Assembly (NCBI RefSeq): GCF_023973825.1
Contig: NC_090125.1
Coordinates: 752,501-816,500 of the forward strand
Origin: Plasmodium brasilianum
Lineage: Eukaryota; Apicomplexa; Aconoidasida; Haemosporida; Plasmodiidae
Direction of reading: 5' to 3'
DNA: 64,000 nucleotides
The position numbers and the translations under genes are program-made. Every line of letters starts with the position of its first letter. Positions within the stretch are counted from its first letter, which is position 1. Below are positions 24,701-38,063 of the stretch, in pieces. The notes under the pieces were generated by a model. That model was not told the origin of the DNA, made no database searches, and saw only the letters and a list, made by a program, of their open reading frames with translations.

Positions 24701-27700
24701 AGAATGAAAAAAATGCCAAAAACTGTTACTATAATAGCTCATATTATACAGATTCTTCTGAAAATAAGAAGAAGCAGCCTTTTAAATATCAATGGAAAAT
24801 AATCAGCAATAATGAATCTCTTGACTTACCAACATATGAAAATGGAAAAGTAAAATTTTTCCTAATTCGGTTCAGGTTACTTAATTATATATATGATATT
24901 CCATCTAGTATTCTTAATACAGAAAGTGATAACGAGGATGTTATAAGAATAGTAATTCCGGAAAGAAGATTACCACCTAACATAAACAAGCAAGTAGAAC
25001 AAGATTTATACAACGATGAGTTATTAGAAATAGAAAATAAAGCTTCATCACATAATACTTATCATACAATATATCCTACTAATTATACTTCCAGAAGATA
25101 TAATACAAGTAAAGACGATACATGGAAAGCCTCTAACATTCCTCAACCAAGAAATCATTTATTTATTTTCTTTCGTACAAGTAGTAGGATCAGTCATGAA
25201 GAAAAACAAGAATATGACTTTTTTATCTCATCTATAGTAGCTGTTAAAAATAATACAGATTTCCCTCTTTACATTTTCAAATCAGTCCCGGGTAATTCAA
25301 ATAAAAGAAGTATCTTTCGAGAATATTATCATAAATATAATATGATGCCTTCTCCTCCTCCTACTTATACATTAAAAATTGATAAGAAATTAGAAAAATT
25401 TATTGAACGTAAGATAAATACGAATAATCCACTTAAACATAAAGGGAGGAAAATGAACAAAGATCAGGATGAATTGAACGCAGGAATCGCGGGCGGTAAA
25501 AAAAAAAGGCTTCACAAGTACGCGCATGTAGGTAATAACAACAGTAATATTTATGCGGACAATTATGGCGATAATTATGTCAACAATAATGGCAATAACG
25601 ATGGAAGTAACTACGGCACTAATAACAACAATTATAATAGTAGCCATGTTAATTGTGATGCATATACAAAAGCGAACTACACGCAGAGTAAGTCCTACGT
25701 GTATGGGAGAAAATTTATTAACAATATATTTCCTTTAATGAAAATGTCGTCCATAGAACATTACATATCGGGAGATATCAAATTTAGTTCCTTAGCTACT
25801 GTAAAATATAAAAAGAAGAGAAAGGGGAAAAAAAGATTAAAACATGAACTTCAAAAAAAACTAATTAAAAAGAAGATTAAGGAAATATATATAAAAAGTA
25901 TATGGAAAAAAACAAAACGCAAAAAAATTAGTAAATATGAAAATACAGTTCCATATGATGATAAATGCAGAAAAATTCTTACTAGTCGTAACGCATACAG
26001 AAACATTATGTCTATAAATGATTCCTTTTTTAGTTTTGCAAAGAAGTCTTCATCATCTTCTAAGAAACTATCTAGTGAATTTGCACATATTATTTCAGAT
26101 TTATCAAATATTACCCTATCGTCTTTATCTAGTTCCCTTTTTTCATTGGACACATCTCAAAGTAATAGTTCAGTGTATGATAATTCTTTATATGATTATG
26201 ACATGGACAATTGCGAAGAACAGGCATTACTGAATGAATATTTTAATAAACATAGCGAAAATAAGGGAAATCTAGATATTATTGAGATATCTAACAATAG
26301 CAATAAATTGATTCCTATTCCTTTATACTGGTTAGTAGCTGAGAATTCTTTTATATGGTTATCTATACAGAATGAAAAAATATATAATTGTGATTTATAT
26401 GATTTTCTATGTAGAGAAAAAAACGCAGATTATATATGCACTAAAAGTACCTTAGATAATATACTAAATTATCAGTCTCCATTTGTAGCAGATTCTTTAA
26501 AACTGTTTAAACCATATTTAATCAGGCTAAAAAATTTGCTACTAAAGGAGAATAAAATGGCACAAAAAAGAAATAATAACAAAAATAATCAAAACAGCCA
26601 AAATAGTCAAAATAGCCAAATTAGTAAAAATGGCCAAAATAGCCAAAATGGTCAAAATAACAAAAATGGTCAACATGGCCAAAATAGGAAAAACGAGCAA
26701 AGTAACCGAAATAGACAAAATTTATTGAACAGTTACAATATGAATTATATGAATTTAAAAGAAGTTTATTTTACCTCTACAATTATTAGTGTATACAATC
26801 CCAATTATGTCTTACATAAAAAAGATGCTCATAATTTCTATCAAATTAACATTGAGCACGCATTAATGATTAATAATGCGTTGCCGAAAACTATGTATTT
26901 GAATTATGAAATATTTAAAGATAAATCGAAGAAGGATTCACATAGAAGTGTAAGTACTTATGGAAGTTTTCATTTTACGGACAAATCCAACACATACGAA
27001 ACGACACTTAATACTGGCCAGTCCTATTCGTTAGAGAGCTCATGCAGTTGTTCCAGCTATGATGAAGATGAGTCCACCTATCGTAGATACGATACTACAT
27101 CTAAAGATAAAGAAGAAAATAATAAGTCCAATTATCAGGGTGGTCGAAAGGAGCAGCATAAAATGCAATCGTACGATAGAACAGACAAACTTCGTAAAAT
27201 GCAAAGCGAACAAGAGGACATAAGGTTAAAAGGATCAACTAACATGGAGGAAAATGCAGGAAATGAGTTTGATAAGAAAGAGCATGTCCCAATTGAACAG
27301 AGCAATAAAGTGAATAGAAAAAATGAAAAAAGAATTACCATGTTAGTAGATAAATTAAGTACAAATACTTGGAAAGGTATGAACAAATTTAACAGAATGA
27401 GTGGCACCACAATAGGAAAAGACTATAATAAGAGTGAGAGCAAAATGATGGCAAGTAATATGACAAGTGATAAACAATTACTAATTAGAGAACTAAACAC
27501 TAACAGAAATGTATTTATATATAAAAATATAAAAAAAAATGAGAAAGACACAAATAAAGAAAATATGAAAAGTAAAACATATGTAGAAGAAGTCAATTTT
27601 ACAGTTATGATAAAAAAAGAAACGAATAAAAATATTTATGTGATAAGAATTAATCCTGGACAAAGTATAAAACTGCCATTTGTGCCAAGTAATGTGAATA

Positions 27701-30700
27701 TTTCTTTTGATGGCTATTATTCTAAAAATATATCAATTAATTATCCGCATAAAAAAGGTAGAGAAAAAATTATACTAGAAAAGGAAGTAAAGGAGGAAAT
27801 GAGTTCCTTTTTTACTCTTGACTATAACGAAAGGGATGATAGGACCAGTAAAAATAATGAACATACGAACAGTACGTATGGTAAAAATTGTAGTGATTAT
27901 ACAGATGCTGATAGAATAAACAACACAGTGGAAGGTGCGGATAGAAAGGAACAGAGAGATTATAGAAATAATGAATATTCTAAACCAATAACACTGGTAA
28001 ATAGAATAATAAAAGATAAAGGGAATTATGAAAACGTAAAAAATGTACCTTGGAAAAATGAAGATAAGGTTGTACGCAAATATGCAAAATATAAATCTTC
28101 CAATTATGAACAGTTCCAAAATCAATTAACCATATGGGCTATATTTAATGAATTTTATGAAACGGGGAAAAATAGATACCAAGATATATCATTAGAGAAA
28201 GTTCACCATGGATCTTACGCCGTTTCATGTACTTTCTTCGTTTCTGCTTGCGTCATTAATAGACTTAATTACCCTATTAAAATAAAAAGATTAAATAATG
28301 ACAATACAGTTGTTGTTGAGCCATATGTTAGGAAATTACTACCCTGTGAATTTGCTCAACGAAGGAACAAGCTCATTATTTCATACGAAACGCTAAAAGA
28401 AATAAAAAATTGGGTTAACTATCCATTAAAAAATTGTATGATTAAAAGAAAAAAATTAAGCAAAACTCGAAATAAGATTAACAAGAAAAATAATAAAATG
28501 GGATTAAGAAATCGCAAAAATTTTGACAAGGCACCAAATTCTCAAAATGAATTAAAAACCAGTAAGGAAGAAGGTCAAGGAATGGGCAAAATGAAGCAAA
28601 TTAAACCGAATAGTAAAAACGAGAAAAATGGCCATAATAGTGAAACTTTGGAGGGTAAGGATAAAATACTGGATAGTAATGACAAAGCGCAGGATGCTAG
28701 TAACGAAATTCTGGAAGGTAATGACAAAAAAGTTTCACGTAAATTTAACCTTTTAAGTCGACTAAGAAACGGAAAAAAGACAAGGTGCTTCTTTTACAGA
28801 AATAATATAAATAAACCTCTAGAATCGGAAGATTTCAGAATAACTGATTTATCAACTACAAGATTAGTATGTTCTAATAAAAATAAAAACATTCCTCAAC
28901 TAAAATATAGCATATATATGTCTATTGCACCTATGCCATTTTTTAGAACAACGGTTATGGAAATTTTACCCTATATAGTAATTATAAATAACACAAAAAT
29001 GAATATAGTTTTTCAAGAGTTCATAAAGAATTATACGTACTTTAAATATAATTCATTGGAACCTGGTGCATATGTCGAATTTCATCCTCAATCAAAAAAG
29101 AAAGTTATGTTAAAAATATGTGGGATTTTCCAAAATAGTTTTAACTTCTTAATTGATGATTATTTAGAAAAGGAATTATATTTAGAAAATTTAGAGAGAG
29201 AAAATGAAAAAGTCCTAGATGGTCTAAAACAGCATGACCCGGCAAGCAAGAACTGCACCTCTATGAAAGCAGACAACGCGAATAAAGGTAATAATGTAAA
29301 TAGTGACAATAACTCGAATAACGATAATAATACTAGTAATAATAATGTTAGTAACAATAATGTTAGTAACAATAATGATAACAGTGCCAGAGTTGAGAAT
29401 AATGACTTTCTGAATATATCACAGAAGTTAAGCGCCTTAATTGGTATGGGGAAATCGAATCATATAAATAGCTCAAAAAATGTGCATATGGCAGAAGGCC
29501 AAAATAATGCGCATAATTCAAATATTTCACATGATACACTTAACGTGCATAGTAGTAGTAATAATAATTCAAAAGAACGACGCGGCACATCGATAAATTC
29601 GTCAAATAGTGTTAAACATTCTTTGGACATACAAGGGTCAATAATAAATGGTAACTCCTTCGTAGCTAGTAATAACAATGTGAAAAAGTACAAATACATT
29701 GATGAATTCAGATTTCTTTACTGGTCTGAAGTGTTAGACTTAACTAGGGTTAGCATGGTTTATTTTCGTCATCCAGTTATATCAGATGAAAATTTTAAAA
29801 AAGAAGAGAAAAAATTAAGAAAATTTAATTTGCTTTTAAAAAAACATAGAGGAAACGACGATATATATTTAGATATGTCTAAAGAATTAATTAAAGGAAA
29901 CAATATACCATATGAATATACTTGTTGTTCAATGGAAATATCTACATTTAAAGGTTGTAAATTTGTACGTTTCCAAGATATTGATGTTGTTCCATATTAT
30001 TTAATAAATTTAACTAAATACAATATAAAATTAAGACAAGTAGGCATTTATGAACATTCAGAAGTATTACATAAAATTCCTAAAAAGAAAAAAAAAACTT
30101 TTGATGAGATTTTCAAAAATTATGCTTTCAATTTTTCTTTTTATAATCCGTATAAAGATCCCAAGTTGAAAGTTAGTATATTAATATCAAATAAAAAAAA
30201 TGAAAAAAATAAAAAACAAAAAAAATTAATCAGACGGAAAAAAAACTTAAAATTTAGATATTCAAATTCATTAATAGAGAATCTAAAAAATGAATTAAAT
30301 TATCTAACATTCCTTGCAACAAATTATTTGACAGCTAATGAAGATGTAAAAGTTATTAACGACAAAATTTTCCGTCTAAAAAAATTCTCAGAACAAGTAG
30401 AAAATTTAAATGATGGAAATGTAAATATAATGGATTTAGGAAATTCAAATAATGTTACTTTATTAAAATTAAAAGATGGAGATACATTTGTTTTTATATT
30501 ATGTACAAAAAAGACATACAATGGAAAAACAATTTTTTCTTTTGAGACTTATGATGATTTAATAAGTAATGTTTTAAATTTTAGTAATAGTTCTTATCAT
30601 CATAAACAGAGCTACAAGTTACGCAAATCATTTCATCATCTTCTGAGTACCCAAATGAACCGTGTTTACGTTAAAAATAGGTCAAAAAGAAAGAAAAACA

Positions 30701-33700
30701 GCAACAAAAGTAAAAATATGAAGGATTTGAAAAAAAAAAAGGAAAGCCAGAATTTTTGGTACTTAATTAATTTATTTAAAAAAAAAAGTACAGCACGTCC
30801 TATGGAAAAAGATCCACGAATTAGCAATATAATTGCAGATCTATATGAAAAAAAAATTATTAACAGACAAGAAAAAAAAAAAAAATTTACATTAAATCTA
30901 AACATTTTTGCACATTTTATTTTTAAAGGACTCGGACTAAGTATAAACAATTATAATTTAGAAGAAATTTTATACTTTTCCATGGAATATATTTTAATTA
31001 TTTATAAACAAATAAATGATAAGGAATTATTTCATATAAATGTTGGATGGCTTCAAATAGACAATCATACCAAAAATACAGATTATAAAAATGTTCTACT
31101 ACCAATTGTTGATTTAAAAAAAAAAAATGAAACATATAATTCTTTTAACACACATGAAAAGATGTGTGAATCTACAAATGAAACGTTTGAAAAATTCAAT
31201 AAAAATAGTACGTTTTTTAAACAGATGAAGTATAACTCAAATGATACCTTTTCCTATTTTATGAAAGATAAAAGCAATAACTTTTCCAAAAATAATTCTG
31301 ATAATATGTTAAATTCATTACATTCTTATAAGAAGAAATCTTTTGATTCATATTTTGAAAATGATAACCTTCTAATTAGTACTAATATAAATAATCCTCT
31401 CTGTAATTCGTATAAAATATTTATTCCATCCTTTTTTTACTCAGAATATAATTCCATATTAAATATTGTAATAATAAAACAAAAAAGAGGGAATATGAAA
31501 AATTTCTTAGAATTGTCAGATGTTAGTATAAAAATTTCACCAATGAGCATAAACATTGACTCTTACTTTATTATTGAAATATTAAAAATATTTGATGAAT
31601 TGTTGAAAATTATGGAATTTGATTTGAGTGACTACAATTCTCTTAACTTGGAAAAAAATATAGAATTAAGAGATAACGATTTTGATAGTTTAGAATATAA
31701 AAAAAATATAGGTCCATTAGAAGAGTTAATAAAACATTATATATTAAAAGACTATTATTTATATGAACAAATTGCCAATTTTAAATTTAGTTCAATAAAA
31801 GATGTAGGAAAAATGAATGATAATAATTTATTTCATTCAAGCATTCTGTACAACAGAAATAGTACTGATGTTTTAGACTTAAAAGCTTACATAACCATGA
31901 TAAAGGAATACAAAACAGTAGAACAGAGAAGTACGAAAAATACTGATCAACTCATGAAAGATGGAAACCATTTAGATACAATAATGCTAAGTCCTCTGTG
32001 TATAGAAAATGCAGGAAAAAATAAACATTTAAATTTTGGCATAAGTAACAATAGTCTTATTAGTAAACAGTCCACTAAGAGGAGCCCTAGTAACGATGTT
32101 TTAGTAGAACGAAATGACACCTTTTTCTCAGCACACAATGGATCCTCATTATGTAGTAGTAAAATTAATGATGAAAGAACTCCTCAAAAAGATCAAATAT
32201 ACAAATTGTTGACAAGGAACAAGACAGAGGAAGACAATATAATGAATAGCATTTACAACTCTGATGTGTTTAATGAAGATAAAATGAGTTACTTACAAAA
32301 TTGTGAAAAATATTACAAACATTTATTAAATAATAGAAAAAGGATTTTAAAAAAAATACAAAATATTAATTTAAAAAATAGTTTAATAAGCTTTGATAAA
32401 TTATTTATTTCTAAATTAGAAATTAATGAAATAAAATTAATAATTAATATAAAAAATAGAAGTTTGAGTTATGACAAAAAAAGCGAAATAATGGGATCTA
32501 ATGTAATGAATGCATTAGTTGTTCTAATTATGAATATACCAAATATAAGTGATGCACATTTACATTTTGAAAAAGAAGTCAAGAAAAATATGTGTGGTTC
32601 TTTACATGCATTAATATTTAATGAAGTAATGAATGATTACATAAATCCAGGGATGAATCAAATGTTTAATGTCTTAGGTGCAATTGATTTTATTGGGAAT
32701 CCCTTAATAATTTATAAGCGATGGAAGAAAGGTTATCATGCTTTTATAAAGGATTTAAAAAAGAGTGTTGATTCTTGCTCTTTCCCCTTATTATTTTGTA
32801 TATTATTATTAAATATAATAGGAAAATTTGGAAAAAGTTTATTATCAGGTGTACTTGAAGGGGTGAGTAGATTATGTGGTAGTTGGAGTACATGTTTTGA
32901 AAGGTTCTCAAGAAATGCAGATAATTATAGTATTGTTACAAATACATATATTTTACAAAGTGAAATATTAGACCAACCATCTAATTGTGCGGAGGGCATA
33001 TGTTACGGATGTCATTCCTTTTTAAATATTCTCACCATTAGCTGTGTCAATACATTATACAAACCTTTTGTAGCTTTAAAAAAAAGTAAAGGTTTTCGAA
33101 AAAATGAAAAGGACAAATGTAAAATATTCCTTTCTGCACTAAAAGTTTTATCATATGGTCTCTTTAGTGGTTTAAGTAGTTTATTCTTCGGATTTTTCAA
33201 CAGTATCCTTTCCTTTTTTACCTTTTTATTTATTGGCACATTAAATCAAATACAAACATTAACTATGAAATCTGTTGTTAGACCAAAAAAAATGAGCGTA
33301 ATTAAAGAATATGCAAAATTTGTTAATTATGAATATCCTTTATCTTTTTCTAATCATGTCATAAATGAAAAAAAAAAGAAAAAAGAACTTTTAAAAAAAA
33401 ATATTGTAGCTATTATTCTTTTATATACTATTAGAGACAACAACCCAAGTAACATAAAAAGTTTCTTATGGGTTAGTAATAAAGAAGTAGGATATTGTCA
33501 AAAAGATAAATTACTATGGTCATTATATATTAATTGTATTATAAAAGTTGATATTTTATTAATTCAGGTGGACAGTGGGGGGCAGGTCAAAAAACATACC
33601 ATTTTTAATCGTAGTAAAAATGATTCAAAGAGGAATAAATCTAACTTCAATAGTAAAAGTAATTGTAATAATAATAATAGTGGTAATAATAATGTAAATG

Positions 33701-34494
33701 AAAAGAAAAAACATCAACATGTTAAAACTAAATGGAAATTCCCATTTTTACTCAATCCACAAAAATACAGACAGTTTGGGGATTTCAAACCATCCTACTA
33801 TATAAGGATACTTTATCGATCTTTATATAAAGTAAAAAAGAGACACGGAGGCACTAGAATTAAATATTTTTCATTAAATAAAAAAGGTGATTATAATTAT
33901 AGATTGAAGAAAATTTTAAGAAAAAATACGTACGAGAAATATTTTGAAAAAGAATTCAAAAAAGAGCACTTGACTTATCATGATAGTGATAGCAATTCTA
34001 GTGCAGGTAAAGAGCAAAATGAATCCAACAAAATAGAGCAAAATATGAAATGTACTTCTGAAAAGTTAAAAAGAATACACACGGACAATAGAAATGACAA
34101 GGAAAAGGATACTCAACATTATAGAAATATTTATGACGAAACACTGCGATATTATTCAAACCATCAAAGAGGAAAACATCTGGAAAAAATGCAAAATGCC
34201 AATGATCGTATGTTTGAGAATAATGATGAAAATAAAAGGAAGGAATTGAAAAAAAAACATATTTATCAATACAAAACAAGGAATCTCAAAGTTAACGACA
34301 AATCTAGGCGTGTAAATAAATTAGAACATGAAAAAAAGAACACTAAAAAAAATCATGTACATAAAAAAAAAAAATATTTATATATTTCTAAATTAGTTAA
34401 ATGTGAATCAAAAGAAGTTGCTCTTCAAGCTTTCTCGTTACTTCTATCATTCCTTCTACATAAATCTCCTTATTACTTAAAAACCACATATTAG
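12762..34494 (+). CDS. VPS13: Giant VPS13-family lipid-transfer protein (two apparent poly-A frameshifts)
   Basis: Three consecutive frames (to 13580, to 24625, to 34494) belong to one gene; adding one base at each junction makes the length a multiple of three, about 7,244 residues. The N-terminus is a chorein domain: MFQKFVSDILNKILGNFI, then a segment with KLELTNIHFK and LNFGCVGYFKINLP. The C-terminal third carries VPS13 adaptor-binding-type repeats (near plus 28900-30060, with ILPYIVIINNTKMNIVF), the conserved HINVGWLQIDNHT near 31050, and the VPS13_C region GAIDFIGNPLIIY..GVLEGVSRLCGSW near 32670-32900, followed by a hydrophobic glycine-rich stretch. VPS13 proteins are rod-shaped channels moving bulk lipid between membranes at contact sites. 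The Plasmodium protein is about twice the yeast length because of Asn/Lys-rich inserts, including an N/Q-rich tract at 26565-26730. No intron is needed apart from the two junctions. Confidence 0.85.
13520..13580 (+). other. Apparent -1 frame change in VPS13 (A-run junction 1)
   Basis: The first frame stops at 13578-13580. The next frame has its last upstream stop at 13517-13519, so the change must fall between. The interval contains A6 (13526-13531), A8 (13539-13546) and A11 (13548-13558) runs. Downstream peptide (HNFSTARRNELDIKNMSKIN) is clearly coding. One missing A is the simplest explanation. Confidence 0.8.
24556..24625 (+). other. Apparent -1 frame change in VPS13 (A-run junction 2)
   Basis: The second frame stops at 24623-24625. 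The third frame is open from 24556 and reads IPQSEIEYHDFYDLSDNEND onward without interruption to 34494. A7, A6 and A11 runs (A11 at 24597-24607) lie in the overlap. As at junction 1, a single missing base restores the frame, and the codons between 24608 and 25342 are coding although no ATG occurs there. Confidence 0.8.
26565..26730 (+). repeat. Asn/Gln-rich repeat tract in VPS13
   Basis: Imperfect 9-12 bp units encode NSQ, NGQ, NKN and NRQ motifs (about 50 residues, more than two thirds Asn or Gln). Prion-like low-complexity composition typical of Plasmodium inserts. Confidence 0.75.
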
Positions 34495-35998
34495 ACAAGG
34501 GAGCGAAAACATATACATGCACATATATATACATAATTCATAACCATATGTTACAGCTGTTATATTGATAATTATAAAAGAATAACATAATTGAAATAGA
34601 ATAATATTTAAAAAAGTAAAGCAAGTGTGCTTAAAATATTATAGTACCATTTGAAAAATATCGCATAAACATAATTTTATAATGGATATAACATAAAATT
34701 TAATAATGTAGTTGAAGAGCACAAATAATAGTATTACACTATTTTGCAAGAATTGCTACATTTTTTATGTTCACATAGTATGTTTATTTTATTTTAATTA
34801 CTTATTTTTAAGTATTCTTTTACTTGTAATATATGTGAAATAAAGTCAAAAGAAAAAATTATTTTTTTCGTTCTTTTCTTTTTTTCCCAAAGATGTTTTT
34901 TTTTTTTTTTTTTTTTTGTGTAAGTCTTTTTTAGACAAGTTTTGTTATATTTATTAATTTAATTTAATAATTTCAGTATATTTTATTTAATTATATGTTA
35001 TGCGTTTATATAGTTTGTTATATTTTAATTTAAAATCCATATTTTTAAAACTTTTTTATAATTTTTTTTTTTGATTAATACGTTAGATTTTTTATTTTCT
35101 AAGTACCATACTTTCTGTATCATCGTTATTTATTTTTTTTATATAGTTATTTTGTACTTTATTTTTTTAAGTGAAACATTACCTATTTTGCTATTTTAAA
35201 GGTTCTAATTATTTAATTTTGAATAGTGTCTCTTTACAATTTAATAAAGTTAAATTAAAATTCTCTGTATATACTTTAAATATTTTCGCTCTTTTATTTT
35301 TGTGTAATTGGTGAGTTTGTACGATAACTTTTGTTCCTTTTTTTTATTGCGTATGTATAATATAATTTTTTTTGAAGATATTTAACTTGGAGAAACAAAT
35401 AAAAAGAAAAAGAAATAATACGCAATAAACCCTTGTGTATACAACTATTTCTCCTGTATAGCGTATAATATTGTTATCACAGTAACAATAAATTCGTAAT
35501 TTAAAGGGAACCAATTTATAAACGCGTTTTTATATATTTGAATATGCAGGTTCTTTATAAAATATATGTATGTATGTACATGTGTGTATAGGTATATATA
35601 TATATATGCGAATACGTCATTTTATATATGCTTATTATATGTTAACATTTAAAATATTTATAATAAAAAATTACACATCTGTGGGATAATACCAGCTGTA
35701 CTTTAAAATAATTTCTTCATTTTCTCTATATTATTTATTATTCATATTATAAAGTGGAGAACGCAAAAGGTTTCATTATAAATATATATATATGTTTATC
35801 CGTTTTGCATATAATAAAAAACGCATTATTAGTTTTTTTTATTTTGCATTTTAAGCCGGACTATTCATACTTTTTGTGTACAACCAAACACAATTTCTTA
35901 TTATACAAAATAGTCTTTTTCTTTTATAAAAATAGCACTTCAAAAATAATATTTTCCGTAAATATTTTACAGTTATATCTACACAAATAAATAAATAT

Positions 35999-36036
<38 letters not shown>

Positions 36037-36416
36037 TATATATATTTAAGGTCCTTTAAAATGTTATGATTTTTAAAAGGTAATTTTCATATATAAATTC
36101 TGCGAGCAAATTTGTTTTTTTTTATTCATTCCTTGTATAATATTTGTGCATAATTTTCTGAACATGTAATATTGTTTAAGTAAATTAACTTCATAGTTAT
36201 CTGAACAATTTAGTAACTACGACAAAAAAGATACGTAAACACTACTAAATAAAGAACAGTAATTATTTCGTTAATTCGAACTTAACCATTATACTAATAT
36301 ATTTAAATGCTTGTTTCTTTTTACGTGTAATATATTTCCTTTTTTATTTTTATTTAAGGCATATATTAATAATAAATTGGAAAGAAGATTTAGTATTATG
36401 ACATATCCCACTTAAA

Positions 36417-36447
<31 letters not shown>

Positions 36448-38063
36448 CGTACATATACGTGTTTATGTTATTATGTATTTCCATTTGCGTTTGCTGACCT
36501 TTTTTATTGCTATCCATATATTTGTATATGAACTGTTCATATTTTTACCCATTAAAACAATTTAAAATTAGCAAAATAGTGAATTAATATGTAACAAAAT
36601 AATTGTATGGTAATACAAAAAACAAAAATTTACGAATTTATAAATAATACAAATGAAATATGAAAAAACCGTTGTCATAAAACACTTAAAAAATATTATT
36701 TTCAAGAGTACATATTTATTTCCCTCTATACATATATTTGTCTCGTTTATTTTCAAAAATTTGTGTGATAATTTTTTTAATATACTAGCACTAAGGTAAA
36801 AATCGGCATGGAACAAGTATGACAAAATTTGTTCGTGCATAATATAATTTCATTACTTTTTTGAATAAAATTTTAGAATTTTATTTTTTTTTTAATTTTA
36901 TATTAATTAATAACATATTTTTACTATGTATATATAATATTAATTTTTTTATAAAGGAAAAAATAAAACAAAAAATCCTTTTTTCCTACAGAATAATGCA
37001 TATTATATATATATATATAATATATGTTGAATATACATAATAATATTCTAAATATACATTTTGTCTATATATGTAATATATAATAATATATATATATAAT
37101 GATATATGAAAATGAAACAATAAGAAAATATGATCATAATAAAACATTCCTGAAGCCATATATTTCTGTTTTTTTTTTGCAAGTTTTTTTTTCTTTTAAT
37201 AATTCTATTTACATACATTATATAAATAATATATATATTTATATTTTATATGATTAATTAGTATAATAATAGATATAATAAATATAAAAATAAAAAAATG
37301 AATAATTAATATTATATAAACTATTGTTTTTTAATTTTCTATTTTTAATTTTTTTTTTCATTTAAAAAAAATTATTAAATGTATGAATTCTATTGTTTTA
37401 AATATTTTTACCTTTTTTTATTTCATAATTTTTTATAATATGCATAAATTTTTTTTGTGTTAATTATTTTATATGGATATATGCTATCTATAAACAAATG
37501 TATGTATATGTATAATATTTATATGCATATATGATTGAATAGGGAAGAATGAGAAAACTTCTTTGTTTTATTACTTTGCACGTACTTTATTTTGTTAAAA
37601 TGTAATTTTAAAATACTTGTTTTAACAGTTTTGTTGTATTTATATAATAACCAATATGATATTGTAGATTTTATTTTTTTAGTTTTACATAAAAAAAATA
37701 TGTTTTATTTTTTACTCTTCCTTGTCTTATGTTATATATATATTTTTAAACATTCAGAAGAGAAAGAATTATAACATATTTTAAACATACATATATGTAC
37801 TTGTATATATATATATATATATATATATATAACATATTAGAAATAAATATGTACAGGTTTTATGCTTATTTTTTGCTTTTCTATCTTTATGTAGTATAGT
37901 ATATTTCTGTTTCTTTGGCAAACACCATTTTTGTTAATTTTTTAGTAAATAAAACAAATAGAACAAAATATAAAACAGAGCGACAAAATAATAAAACGAA
38001 GTATAAAACAGAGTAACCGATGAAATCACACTTACGAAATGTACATCATTAGAGTCATAAAAA
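34495..38063. other. Intergenic region upstream of K13
   Basis: 3.6 kb of very AT-rich DNA between the VPS13 stop and the K13 ATG, on the same strand. It should hold the VPS13 3' UTR and the K13 promoter/5' UTR. It contains poly-T runs (34899-34917, 37170-37180), TA tracts (36008-36044, 36424-36447, 37806-37830) and short ORFs. A 90-codon ATG-initiated minus-strand frame at 36568-36840 is the only one with somewhat protein-like composition. No tRNA or other RNA gene seen. Confidence 0.7.

Noticed and set aside
12762..34494. Reading VPS13 as three separate genes or as a pseudogene
   Set aside because: The frames abut at A runs, domains are in VPS13 order from chorein to VPS13_C, only two single-base shifts exist in 21.7 kb, and there are no internal stops otherwise, so decay is unlikely.
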